The position numbers and the translations under genes are program-made. 64,000 nucleotides of DNA. It comes from Eimeria necatrix. Lineage: Eukaryota; Apicomplexa; Conoidasida; Eucoccidiorida; Eimeriidae. The stretch covers positions 62,001-126,000 of the forward strand of contig NW_013654309.1 in the NCBI RefSeq assembly GCF_000499385.1, read 5' to 3'. Of this stretch, positions 34,750 through 45,957 are shown piece after piece. Position 1 is the first letter of the stretch. Each line of letters starts with the position of its first letter. The notes below the pieces were generated by a model, which worked only from the letters and a program-made list of their open reading frames with translations, was not told the origin of the DNA and made no database searches.

Positions 34750-35216
34750 TCAGCTCCCCGAGAAGTCGAAGAAACACGTAGGTGAGCTGCCGACCTAAAA
34801 TACGACCCGTTTGATTCTATGAATATGGGGAAACTTGCTTGAAGAAGGGAGAAACCAAGTGCATGCTTCGCTGCGGGGACTCCTGCCGCTGGGTTGATTC
34901 ATGGTGGAAAAAAGAGAAACCCTCCGCTTGTACACCCTCACTACCCTCTTACTATTGTTGTCTTCGCTTTATAGCTTGATTCATGTGTCCTTGCACAGCA
35001 GTGTGTTAGTAACTCCAAGCAGAAGCAATGCTTCCGCATTGCCAACCGCTCGTCTTGAGCTGCCTCATCGAGCAGCTCCACTAGATGGCGCTTCTTTTCT
35101 TCACTATATATTGAAAGCAAATAGAAGACAATGAGACCGGTAGTGCAACTGCCGATGACCCCATCCGCGGGAAGACCACTGGATAATAAACTTCCAAACT
35201 GCCCAGCCTGATCCAT
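34750..35216 (-). CDS. Candidate small single-pass membrane protein
   Basis: Two possible exons, 34953-35216 and 34750-34794 (donor AATA|GTAAGA, acceptor ATTTTAG, phase 0), give 102 residues. The first begins with ATG and reads as a short N-terminus, one hydrophobic segment (SCTTGLIVFYLLSIY) and then a charged helix (EEKKRHLVELLDEAAQDE). That layout is typical of small mitochondrial or ER membrane proteins, but I cannot name it. Support is composition and splice fit only. Confidence 0.38.
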
Positions 35217-35984
35217 TGGCACCTTGCTGGAGCGCCAGCCATGCAACGTCGCGATGCAGTCTGAATACCTCCGCACATTTTTTTGCCCTCAGATGTAACC
35301 CTCAGGATTTCATTCGCTCTCCATCATGAAAAGTAGAAGATAACTGGCTAACCCGTTCTGTATCTACCGCGTCGAAGCATCTTCGAGTTCATCTATTGCT
35401 TGAGGCCGTTCTGCTCAAGCGCGATTCGTAGAGTGTGCTCTGACGCAGCACAGCTCCTGTCTTCTTTGCTCTTTAAAAGGTGAAATAGTAAGGACTGCCG
35501 TATTTAAAAAGCCTCCACATATACACCGGAGCAGCATCCGTCGAGACTCGACTTGGTACTGGTGACTCGAGGTTGACGCGGGCGAGCATTCTTCGAAGGC
35601 GGGGGTTCTTGGTGTAGTGGATCGACACTGGCTGCTAAGTCAGACGCATTCACACGATTAGTTAGAATGCGTTGCGTTTGAGCGCTCCTTTGACTAATCA
35701 CGTTCACAAGGCAGGCGGCGGGGGAGGAGTGGGATAGGCTGCGTGGTTGACATTGGCAGGCACGTACACTGCTTTAAGCTTCTTTTGTATTCATGGCCGC
35801 TGGTGAATATTTGTTGCTGAGAGGATTTTTAGCTGTTGGATAAGGGGTGTTCTATTGGGTGCAGTGGGCTTGCAGAACCCCTATCCAAACGGCTTCGATG
35901 TGCCGACCATCACGGGGGTGCTCATACAGACCGACTTAGTGACAAAGGTCAATGGTGGGCGGAACACATTAAGGCATAGCAGGG
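35217..35984. promoter_or_regulatory. Upstream region of the large ApiAP2 gene
   Basis: About 770 bases before the ATG of the ApiAP2 gene. No gene is supported, and it presumably holds the promoter and 5' UTR. No core motif was identified. Confidence 0.4.
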
Positions 35985-38900
35985 ATGGCGGATTTCACGC
36001 CGGAAGAGCAGTTTTCGCTGCTCAGTCAACAGCTCCTACTGCTGAACCAAATTCCTGCACAAGATGATCCCATGACTTCTTTGGAAGCAGCAATGGGCGG
36101 CCGTCAGAGCCCAAAAGAGATTGTCAGCACCCCAAAGCCTCTACATAGTCTCCGCAGTGAAGGTAGGGGAACCTTAGCGGATGCTTCAGCCTCCAAGGGA
36201 GGTTTATTGAGTGAAACCGCTCCAGTGAATTCTCAGGCACTTCCTTCATTGGTATCGCAAGACGCAGCAAATGCTTCCAAGACTCAGCGGCTGCAATTTA
36301 TGCAAATGGCTCTGATAGAGCATCAACACCAACTGCTGCGTCAACAACAGCATCTACAGCAGCAGCAGCGGCTGCTCCTCCAGAAGTCTCAGGAACGCAA
36401 CGTTGCACCGCACAGCTTGGCTCAGCTTTTTGTCGACCTTCGTGAAGCCCGCCAACATCGGAATTTGCAGACGCAGCAGCGTTGTGACCAAGATGTTTCG
36501 TCTCGTAAATCTGAAGGACGCGCACTCAGTACAGGCTCGCGCCACATTTCCAGCCAGGCGTCTGGTGTTGGAGCAGAAGTTCACGCACCGAAGCATCACG
36601 GCGTTTTCGAGAGTTCGTTTGGTACGGGTGTGCAGATTGAAGGGAAGCCTTCAGGACATGCGCGAGAAGCAGACCCGCCTTTGAAGCCCCGCCACGTAGA
36701 AGAACAATCATTACAACAGAAAGGGGAGCGACCATCGAGGGTAGGTGGACACGGATTGTCAGACAGGAGAAAAATGCTCCGTAGTGCTGGACTCCTTGAC
36801 ACCCGCACTGTACTAAGCTGTACGCTCAGCGCTCTCCGCTTCGGCAGCAAGAATTTTACAGCGCATTCAAGTGAGAAAAACGACGGCAGCTCTCTCGGGG
36901 GAACCAACGACAACAGCGTGCGAATAAAGAGCAAAGATATGCCCAAAAGTGAGTATAAGACTATGTGTTACGAAGGAGTTCATTCTGCACTCGGTGCGTC
37001 TCCTTGGGAATCTGCGAGTCTTCCATATGGGCCAGCTGGAGGTAGGGTGGTGCAGGTTCACGAGGAGCCCTTACCCCTTTCTGTTCTTTGCGCCAATGTT
37101 TCTCCCTCATCTTTGTGGAAGCACTGCCTGCGGGTGACTCTCCATGCGAGGCGGTGTGCTATCCGGACGCGCCGATATTGGAAGGCCGTGGTGCCACTGT
37201 TCCCTAGGCGCAGTGCATATTCAGTAGCAGCTGTATTGTCAGATGATGATCTTCAGAAGTACACCAGTATTGGGCCTCGTAGTGCTCCATTGCGTGACAG
37301 TGGAGTTTCTCTTGAAAGTTGGGTCCCGCCTAAAGAGCCGTTTTGTGACCCCGGGGTTTACTGTGTTACTGAAGAGGGCGGTGCAGTTCTTGCAGCCTGG
37401 GCTGTTGCTGTTGATAACCGCGGGCGTCTGCGGCGCTGTGCAGCATCAGTTGACACTGTTTCCAAAGGGCAGGCTGAGGAAGAAACTTCCACCAAAAGAA
37501 AACGGTCGAAATTTCCAGAGAACTTGCCTGGGTCTTCCGCGGCGGATAGTGCTTGGGGAATGTTTCTAGGGGGATCGGCACACGTTGGATCTGAAGCGTT
37601 ATTGACTTTGGAAAAGTGGTATGTACAGGTGGCAAATGAGCCTTTAACGGAGCAACATATTAGGAGCTTTACGCTGGGTAAGCCTTTTCGCATTGCTGAG
37701 CGTATAGAATAAGGCACTCTGGACCGAATGCTTGTTAAATGCCTGAGCTGTGCCTCCCAACGCTGCGCTGCGAACGCTCATTTGGCATTACACCATTTTG
37801 AGTGCGGCTAGTGTAGTCTCGTCTGGCCACAGGCTTGTGTCTAGCAGTTTCTGGCCTTCCCGCATCGTACTAGAGGCTTCATCGTTTGAATTATTTTAGT
37901 TGCTGTGTTTCGGATCCCTGATGCTTGGACAGTTTGGGGTTTGAAGTGCAATTCACGGTGAAAAGGAACTTTTTGTAGAGTGTAACGAGGTTCGGTGCTT
38001 TTCCACCGTAAAACATGAGTTGTCCTTGGTTTTGGGGTCTTTCCTTGTTGTCATCTGCAGCGGAGTACGCGTCCGTGTTTAGCGATTATGCAGAGTCGCT
38101 GGTGAACGCTTTGCGAAGACTTGTCGAGATGCGACATGGGTCGTCTTGTACAAACAAAGTTGCTGAAAGCTGTGGGTGCGACTGTGATATATGCGTTGGC
38201 CAGCCATGCCGCGTGAGATTAGCCTGGAGGCAGCATCTGATGGCTTTCGAGGTCGCTGTGGACAAAACTGCTGCGGAAGTGTCTCGTTCAGGTAAGCAGA
38301 GGGGACGGTGTTCTCTTCTGCAGAAGGATCATTTGTTACGTAAATTATTTTGCATGTGTGTTGCACAGAGGCCATTCTAGCTCGCAAGCCTTCACGTTTG
38401 GAATGAATGCGCAGATTCTTCTGGAGAGGAGGAGTCAGTTGTTCAGGGAACGCATGGAAGCGCGCGGAGCCGTCCAGTTGATGCTTCTCGGCACAACAAA
38501 GGTGGCTGGGAGTGGTGCCGCAAGTGCCAGTTTGGGTGTCGCATGCAGTTTCGCTTGATTCTTCACGAGCTGTATCAGCCAATGTCTTTGACGAAGTCAG
38601 GATTGCGCAGCGCGCTTTCCCAGTTGTTGATGAGGTTGCGGCGGTACGTAACATTGTCTCCTCTTGCCGTCAAATTCCTTATGCAACGCATACGAGATAT
38701 ACAGCTTTTGCCCGTCCGCGATGATGGTACGCGAGCTGCCTCTGTTGTTGAAGCAAGTGAATGGGAGGGAGATGAGGAGAACTTGCATTGTTACGATTGG
38801 GCAACTCGGGACTGGGCCCAAGCATGCTGGCAGCGGAGGCAACGTAGTAATAAAGCTGACATTGCTGACTCCGTGGTCACGAGCAGCGATCTCAACAGAA

Positions 38901-41900
38901 GCGTTGCAAGGCTTTCTATGCTCTCAGCGTCGCTGATGGATCCCCTCGCATCCGCTGTTACGGGCGGCAAGGAGCCAGCTCCTCCTGCCGATGACCGGGA
39001 GTTGTGCACTGGCGCGCATTGGTTAACAGAAGTGGAGAAACCAATGGTGAAGGCTGGCATCACAGCGGAAGAATTGCAGTCACTGGCTGGGGATGCATCA
39101 CGACAGCATTGCGCCACTTCATTAGCTGGTCCCGAAGCTCGTTTATCACGAACCCCTGCAGCATCAGATCTTATGAGCCTTCATGATTACCAGGATGAAG
39201 GAGCCCGGAGCCCTCACTTTAGTTATCCTGTTTCGATTGCGTCATCTCAAGTTCCTTCTGCTTGCAGTACGCCTCCACGGCAGTCCAGCCGTCCCCGGCT
39301 AGGCCGGTTGTTTGCCTTGCCGCGAAGTGTCCAGATGCAGCAACAAGGGGGTGATGGGGCTCCTGGATGTATGCCATCGGGACCTTCACAGGAATGTGAA
39401 CTCCACATTCACTGTGATGGGACAGGAAAGATGTCAAGAGGCCGATTCACTGAGAGTAAGATACAGGAACTATTAGTTGTTTTTCAATATTGAGCTTAAG
39501 GAAGAGATGCAGAAGTTTTTTCGTGAGACTTGTGATGTAGTTGGTTTCTGTGCATACAGAATAAGATATGTTTGCACAATATCTTCACGTGTCCAGCACC
39601 TGTTGTTTGTGGGGGCTCAGGAGATGAATGGTGCCGTCCAGGCAACGAGGCGGATCGTTTAGGAGGGGACGGATTGGATTCTTCTCCTAGAAGACTTCGT
39701 CGTATGCAGAGGGGCCGTTTAACTGCAGAGGGCCACCAGACAACATCGGGGCGCCGTGTGGAAATACCTCGAAGACTTGTGCCGCTAGTGCCGTGGTGGT
39801 GGGAAGACTACATAAAGACTGGGGCAGCTCAGAATGCACAAAATACGCGCTCTAAGAAAGAAAAAGGCGAAGAGGGCGCTTCTGACAGTTCGTCTGTAAA
39901 TTCGACGATTTCACTGGAAGCGGCACCTCATCTCTTCCGGATTCCTTACGAAAGACTATCACCCCCGTCGCAGCCGGAGGCGAAGCTACGCCCTTGGCAG
40001 GATAGTGAATCGACTACGGGGGCTATGCTGGCACGGTTTTCTGAGGCTGTTGACAGCGGGAGTCGAGTCGAGGCACGAACTGGGTCACAACAGGGGGGCG
40101 GCTCGGCAGGAGGTCACAGTTTAGATCTATCTGTTGACTTAATTCATGCAGCTGCTGAGCTTGTCGACAGCATACAGAGCTGGCCAGTTGAATTTAGTGC
40201 CAACTCAACCAGCGCCCTTCATAAGCCATCTCGAAGCCGCGGCTTCGTGCCTCCAGAAGGGGGCGATGGACCAGTTGCGGAGTCTGCTACCCCAGGTTCT
40301 GAAGCAACAGCCGCGTTTACACCAGGAGGGAGAAAGGCGAAACAGATGAAGGGCAATGAAGCAAGCACATCACAAATGCTGGAGCCCAGCAGCAGTGGGG
40401 GCATGCTGACGTTCGTTTCGTCAGTTTTAGCTGCACCCACGGATAGCGATGTAGGCAGTCTCCGCGGATTTGAGTTGTTGCAAGGTGCGGTGCACGTTCT
40501 GTTCGGCTCCAGAAGCCTTTCATCAGGGCTGCTGCTGAAGGATTGGGAATTCTCATGTGCAACTTCTTCCGACCGTACGTCTATAAGCGTGCAAGCGTTT
40601 TTCAGTTTAAGCGGGAGGAACCACTGCGAAGCACAATCGTGCAGCCTAGGACAGCTCTTGTTTCTGCAGGCATTAAGCATCTTCCTTGGTCTGCCGAGTT
40701 TACTTGATTGCAGTTGCAGACCCTCGTCAAGGCTGTGGCAGTTTTGAGCTTTTTGCCGTTTCAGGAGGTCCTAAGGCTGCGAGCAGTGACTCTGTGGTGG
40801 AGTTAGACAAGCGTGGTGTTGCTGAGCCCGCATCAGAGTTTGCTGAGGGCAGCGGGCGTGCGCCGCCGCTGGATATCAATGCTAGCACTCCACTACTGCG
40901 CTCTCTTGCGGCATCATCAGCGCCCGCCGTCGATAGCACTCATGATCAGCTGCTGGTGGATGATTTTTACATGCGGCCGTTGCTGAAAGGGCCCTTGCCG
41001 CACAGGGATGCTTGTGATCCTTTCGACAGAGATTATACGGACGTCCAGATAAGATGTATGTATTCATTGGAGTCCGTAATTTACACCTACAACTGTGATG
41101 GCCATCCCTTGGTATACTGGTTAACGTAGGCGTTGTATGCTTTGCGAAAGCGTGGTAAGCCGCATTGAATAGCGACGCTGAGTACTTCTGTGGAAAACGT
41201 TTTTGTGACCTTTTATCGCAGTGAAACCTTTGAGAGCGTTTGGGCTTTGGCAAGAACGCCACGGCCGTCACAGGCGCCGCTCATGGAGGCACTCTCCGCA
41301 GAGTGCTGGAAGCTCACCACGTGGTAGTTCCCCAGCTCCACTTCGTTCGCAGGGAACAACTGGACTTAGTTTGAAAAAGCCTCTTCAAGGAAACGCAAGG
41401 TACGCTTGGCAATTGTATGTTAGCTCACCCAGTGGTGCAGTGGCATGGCCGATGTGCATTCATGTGCGAGTCTAAGCAGGGTGTCGTGTGTCATTTCGCA
41501 GAGGAAGGGGTTTGGGAGCAATGGGAGAACGGACGGGAACAGTTCGGATTGGAGGTAGACGTGTGGTTGTTAGGACAGTTGATGACGGGTCTGGATGGGC
41601 ATCTCGGGAACCAAGCGCGGGAGTCCTCTCTGACTTCTCCGTTTCCCGGTGCAGCATGTCTGTAGACTCGAGCCTGTCCAGCAGAGGAGTAAGCGTTTGC
41701 AGCAGGGCCACAAGTAATGCAGGGTCAGTTTCAGATGCTTCTGTTCAAGGCGGTGGTACTCCACAGAGTCCCAGTGCCCATGAAGGTGCGCCACGGCATA
41801 GGAGAGGAAGAAGCCGGCCCCCTCCTGGTGGGCGAGGTTCCGGTGGTGGTAATTCTTCCGCTCCCACAGGTGTTTATCTTGATGTTGCACGGAGACTTTG

Positions 41901-42156
41901 GAGATGCCAGTGGAGAGAGAACGGCCGCTTCAAGACAAAGAGCTTCCCCCTCAATCAGTATAAAACACTGAAAGAAGCGCGACGGGCTTGTGTTGTGTTC
42001 CGATGCTTAATGGGGGGTTGGGAGGTACAGCCAGCATGGCTCGGCGACGATGAAGGGGCAGATATTGACACGTCAGGACAGCCGGAAAGCTTTAAAGATT
42101 CCACAACAGGCGAAGCTGGAAGTGGTGGTGCCAATCCAGCAGCCGTTGCTCCTTAA
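35985..42156 (+). CDS. Large ApiAP2-domain protein, probable transcription factor
   Basis: Seven exons: 35985-37677, 38061-38291, 38415-39455, 39621-40574, 40765-41055, 41222-41399, 41502-42156; phases agree, 1680 residues. A C-terminal AP2 domain (near 1583-1640) is clear: GVYLDV, RLWRCQWRENG, KSFPLNQYKTLKEARRA. Exon 1 has a Gln-rich coil near 110-135. The join of exons 1 and 2 yields KWYVQV, then SFTLAEY and an SDYAESLVNALRR helix, preceded by GVYCVTEEGG, which resembles a second AP2 fold with an insertion. Two Cys groups (CGCDCDIC and WCRKCQFGC) flank the next intron. Long Ser/Gly/Pro-rich linkers are typical of ApiAP2 proteins. An ATG at 38015 was rejected as start because it lies in the polypyrimidine tract of intron 1. 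The donor of exon 4 could instead be near 40482. Target genes are unknown. Confidence 0.82.
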
Positions 42157-42726
42157 TGCTATTGTGAAGCGTTGGTAGGCGATGATTGAATTTTCAACAG
42201 AAGACACTGTTCTAATATAGGCAATTCCCACTTTCTTTAAGTATTCAGGAAGCGACTAGCTGCGTAATGGTGTTTTTGCAGTGGATATTACTTCAAGCGG
42301 CATGTGCTCGTACTAAAAAGTGGTACCCTAGCATGTGCTTCTGATCTTCCTCGCATATTTGTTGCTGTGAAGGTCCGTAGTTTGCATGCACTACAGATTT
42401 GGAAACAAAGAAGTATTTTTCAAATCAAAAGCTCACGGAAAAAGCTCATCCGACACCTGCCTCGGTAGCGATGAATGCTTCGCAGATGCCCCAAATCGCT
42501 AACAAATCGACGCTGGGTAGTTTATCTACGGCCTTTTGGCTGGCGCGGCAGCGCGACGCGGAACCAGACCCACATATTGGATCATATGCTACAGTGTTCA
42601 TTTCTACGAAGGAACTGCTGCGGTAAAACTGCGGGATCAGCGGTCCTCTCATCATAGAAAGCAAATGCGGCCACCATTACCGGAGACCGTGGAACAACAA
42701 AATGGAGTTCGCGTGACAGCACACGA
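42157..42726. other. Convergent intergenic region between two ApiAP2 genes
   Basis: About 570 bases between the two stop codons. It holds both 3' UTRs. Short frames on both strands are not supported as genes, and I saw no distinctive terminator. Confidence 0.6.
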
Positions 42727-44031
42727 CTAGTAGGGACGGACATGACGGAGGATGGGATTCTTTGTAGGCCTGCTGACGTCAACAATTGTTGCCGTGTTTG
42801 AGCCTTCGGCGTCCCAGTCCACACCAGTAGCTGTCGGCGCGGATATGTTGCAGTTTAGTAGGTCTCGGAGCGCATCTGGTTCATGTTCAACAAACACACT
42901 TGAGTCCGCGAGATGCTCGGGCTCTTCACAACTCGTGGAAGCCACGGACACGAGACGGCTGCCTCCTGAAGAGTCAGCCCCTGCCCCGAGGAACACCATG
43001 CTGGTGGTGACCAAATGTGCGAGTTCAGGTGGGACCTCGGTGGCTTCGCAGTGATTCCTCTGAGATGGCAGGATACCCTCCTCGCAGTAAACTGGCTGTA
43101 ACTGGCTTACAGTCTCTCCTTGGAGTGCTGCTGTAGACAGGGCGCAGGCGTGAGCCAAGAAGTCCACATAGGGCAAAATCCCAGTGTCAGCTGACTCTTG
43201 TGGCAATTCGGCTCTCGTCATAGAGGGAGCAGCTTCTCGCTCCTTCGCTTCGTATTCTGCCACCTGTGCTGCGGTAGTGCGTCGTTCTCCAGTATTTGGC
43301 GCAATCTGATTTCGCCTAGCAGCTGTTCGTAGGCGAGCTGTCCGCTGACGTCGAGTTGCCACACCAACCATCGCCTTTCGCTGAGCGTGCCAATCATCGT
43401 CTTCGTGAGAAGAGGGGACTGGTACAGGCTGGCGGTTAGTTACTGTGGCTGCCCGGCGTTGGTAGCGTCCTGCTACTTCCGCCTGTGGTGGCAGAGCCCT
43501 CAGGCCAGTAGCCAACGATGCTGCTATGCGCTCTTCTAGCGTCACTGAACATGATTCCAGGACTTGCTCTGCATACAAATTTAGATGTATCTCTCCAGTT
43601 ATTGGGTCAAGCTCTCCTCCTTGTAAGAGGACGGCTGCACATTCCGGATTAGACTTTGCGAATACCTTTAGTCCCTCGACCAAATGAAAAGCTTCGTCTG
43701 CAAAGAGGGGCCACCCTTGGATCCGATTTCTCTCTTCAAGAGCCATCAATCGGGCTCCGAAAAAGCCGAAGCGGCTCACAGGGAAATGCTTCTGTACCTG
43801 CTTGTTCTGGTCATTCTTCCAGTAGGAGATCCAGCGGATTTGGTTGTGATCGAACGTAAGTCCCTGCACCCGCGGGGTGTTTCGAGCTAAGTTCTGGTAG
43901 ACTTTGCGTTCGTGCAAAGGAAGTCCCCTGCCAATCCGTGTTGGTCTAGACTTGAGTTCCTGGTCAGCTGGCATAGCGGCTGCGGGAAGAGTGTCGGTGG
44001 CGGGACGGGGCCCATTTTCTTTAAGCGACAT
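42727..44031 (-). CDS. Second ApiAP2-domain protein, intronless
   Basis: Single open frame of 434 residues from the ATG at 44029-44031. An AP2-like domain spans about residues 52-104: a TPRVQGLTFDHNQIRW strand region, WISYWKND, the KHFPVSRFGF turn and an ARLMALEERN helix. Spacing follows the ApiAP2 three-strand-plus-helix pattern, though key positions differ from the canonical form. Residues 107-175 form a helical segment after the domain. Near 195-270 lies an Arg-rich stretch (RRQRTARLRTAARR) that may be a nuclear localisation signal. The C-terminal 150 residues are acidic and Ser/Thr-rich. It is tail to tail with the large ApiAP2 gene. The two AP2 domains are not close copies, so a recent tandem duplication is unlikely. 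Confidence 0.78.
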   Translation of the reverse strand: MSLKENGPRPATDTLPAAAMPADQELKSRPTRIGRGLPLHERKVYQNLARNTPRVQGLTFDHNQIRWISYWKNDQNKQVQKHFPVSRFGFFGARLMALEERNRIQGWPLFADEAFHLVEGLKVFAKSNPECAAVLLQGGELDPITGEIHLNLYAEQVLESCSVTLEERIAASLATGLRALPPQAEVAGRYQRRAATVTNRQPVPVPSSHEDDDWHAQRKAMVGVATRRQRTARLRTAARRNQIAPNTGERRTTAAQVAEYEAKEREAAPSMTRAELPQESADTGILPYVDFLAHACALSTAALQGETVSQLQPVYCEEGILPSQRNHCEATEVPPELAHLVTTSMVFLGAGADSSGGSRLVSVASTSCEEPEHLADSSVFVEHEPDALRDLLNCNISAPTATGVDWDAEGSNTATIVDVSRPTKNPILRHVRPY

Positions 44032-44981
44032 ACTCGTTAGATGAAAATTGGCGTCTACGGCTTTGGCTTTTTTGAAAGGTACGCTTAGTGCCTGGCTTAC
44101 ACGTACAGTTCAGATGGGAAGTTGGGCGTAGAGGTGGGGTTTGAGGTTGATAGTACGTTCTCCTTGAGTATTCAGGTTTTGCTTTTAGTTCTTAAGTCGC
44201 TGTTAGAGGTACGTCTTTCGCGTAGCATATCTTAAGCAAAGACAGCGACGAGCACGAGGAAGGCAGTAGATGCTGCCAGCTGACGGAAGTCCTTGTGGCT
44301 GACGGCGACTGGGTCGGCTTGGAGAGTTGAGCTCAAGAGTAGTGTTAACGAAAAAAATCTAGGGACATACAGGAATATTGTTGAATTGACGTAAGGGTGC
44401 TGCAGTCACTGCCGACAGGCAGCTACGAGCAGCTGCCTCATCTCCAGTAGGCAGCAACAACGTTTCCGACCAGCCAGTACTGTAGCGCCTACTTCAGTAC
44501 ATCATGCGGAATCAGAATATAAGCACACTTAAAAAAACAATTGTCTTCAAGTAAGAGAAGCGTAGCATGCAGTCTGGCCCTGGTCCAACGATGGTCAAGC
44601 TAGCAGAGGCCGGCGGTGAGTGGAACTATGAGCCAAAGCCATGCGAATGAAGAAACCGGAAGGCTGGGTTGTAGCTGGATGTGAGGCCCTAATAACTGAA
44701 TTTACTAGGTGAGACGCGTTCAAAGCAGCAGCATCCCCTCTAAATTCTTCCCATAGGTCCTTCAAACAACGATGGGGTCCATCTTCAGGAAAACGAAGAC
44801 CGAGACCGCCTAGGCGCAGCGCAGCGCTGGAAGCCCACGATCGTTTAAAGTGCAGGCTGTTCAGTTTATATGCGTATCTCAAGTTAAAAGTCTATTCATT
44901 ACATAGAGAAGAAAAGCGGGCCGAAGCCACAGAACATTGTCTCTGGCCATCCTACAGCACAGGCGACATGTGGCTGCGCTG
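44032..44981. other. Upstream region of ApiAP2 no. 2, possible unassigned exon
   Basis: Must hold the promoter of the intronless ApiAP2 gene. A minus-strand frame about 44600-44830 reads as plausible protein (EDGPHRCLKDLWEEFRG) but lacks a start and a phase-matched partner, so I do not call it. Confidence 0.4.
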
Positions 44982-45340
44982 TCACTGCTGAAGGTCAGTG
45001 TCGGCGATGTTAAATCTGTTGTAACCCAAATTACCATATAGAGTGCAACCTGAAAAAAAGAAAACACTTCAATTTTTAAGTGTCTTGCAACAATTGACCT
45101 AAGTCGGTCGAAATTGCTCAATGCTAGCCGACACCAGAACCTGTCCCACCGCCGCCACTGCCTCGCCTTGCCTCATTAAATGCCCCCTCTCTAGGTGACA
45201 GACCTCTGACAACATACGGCATACTCTTCACATTTAGATGTGAAAAATTTGGAGAGTCGGTAAAAATGTTTCGAGCGCTCCTAGCCACGGCAGCACGGAG
45301 ACCTTGCACGATACTCCGCCCACGCTCGGACACAGAGCGA
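44982..45340 (-). CDS. Candidate 3' exons of a small unknown protein
   Basis: Exon 45141-45340 (after TTATCAG, phase 2) joins exon 44982-45049 (donor ACAG|GTTCTG, acceptor TTTTTCAG, phase 1) and reaches a stop. The joined peptide has a basic N-terminal part (GLRAAVARSARNIF), a Gly run and a neat C-terminus (LYGNLGYNRFNIADTDLQQ). The 5' exon with the start codon was not found. A basic, Arg-rich start would suit a mitochondrial protein, but this is a guess, and the whole model is tentative. Confidence 0.35.
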
Positions 45341-45957
45341 CTGATAAATTAGCCGATCCTAACTCTACGGAAAGTTCTTGCTTGGCCTAATGAGCGAATT
45401 GCTCTATTCAAAGAACCCATAACGAGTACGAGAACCATTCGTTGGTGTGTGGGACCTACTGACACTTTAAGGGACATAGCTACAGGGGAGACAATGAAAC
45501 CCAGAGAAACAAGACAGTGTTGGCTGGGTGTTTGTACGCTACTTGGAATTACCCGTTAGTGGTTGATATATGAGCATGCACGCAGTCCTCACAGAGTTAC
45601 CAACGCGTAGTGTAGTTCCTCGCTTCCCACCATTGACTGAAGCTGCTCAGTTACACACCATCCGAGGAAGGCTACTGAAAAAGGAGGCAGAGGATTTTTG
45701 CTCACTGTACCTCTGTACCATGCTCCCTGGTGTGAGATAGTAGTTTAGGAGAAGCGCATGCAGAAAACCATGACTGGCAGTCTAGGCGCTTCGTTACGAA
45801 ACTTTGCAGTACAGTAATGTGTGGTGCTTGATTTCAGTGCATTTGGGGCGTAAAATTAATACTGCAGTGTCATTTTAGACTGACACTTGTCGACGCTTTC
45901 TGACAGTTGCGAAATATAGCCATGCAATGAACGATTCGACGTGTTCGAGCAGCTGGT
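45341..45957. other. Intergenic, about 600 b
   Basis: Lies between the candidate at 44982-45340 and RPC4. A short minus frame with several ATGs near 45350-45476 is too short to support. Nothing else is seen. Confidence 0.45.

Noticed and set aside
38015..38060. ATG at 38015 as start of a separate gene
   Set aside because: It sits in a pyrimidine-rich stretch ending in CTGCAG. Splicing from the GTAAGC donor at 37678 into 38061 keeps phase and continues a plausible helix, so this is intron 1 of the ApiAP2 gene.
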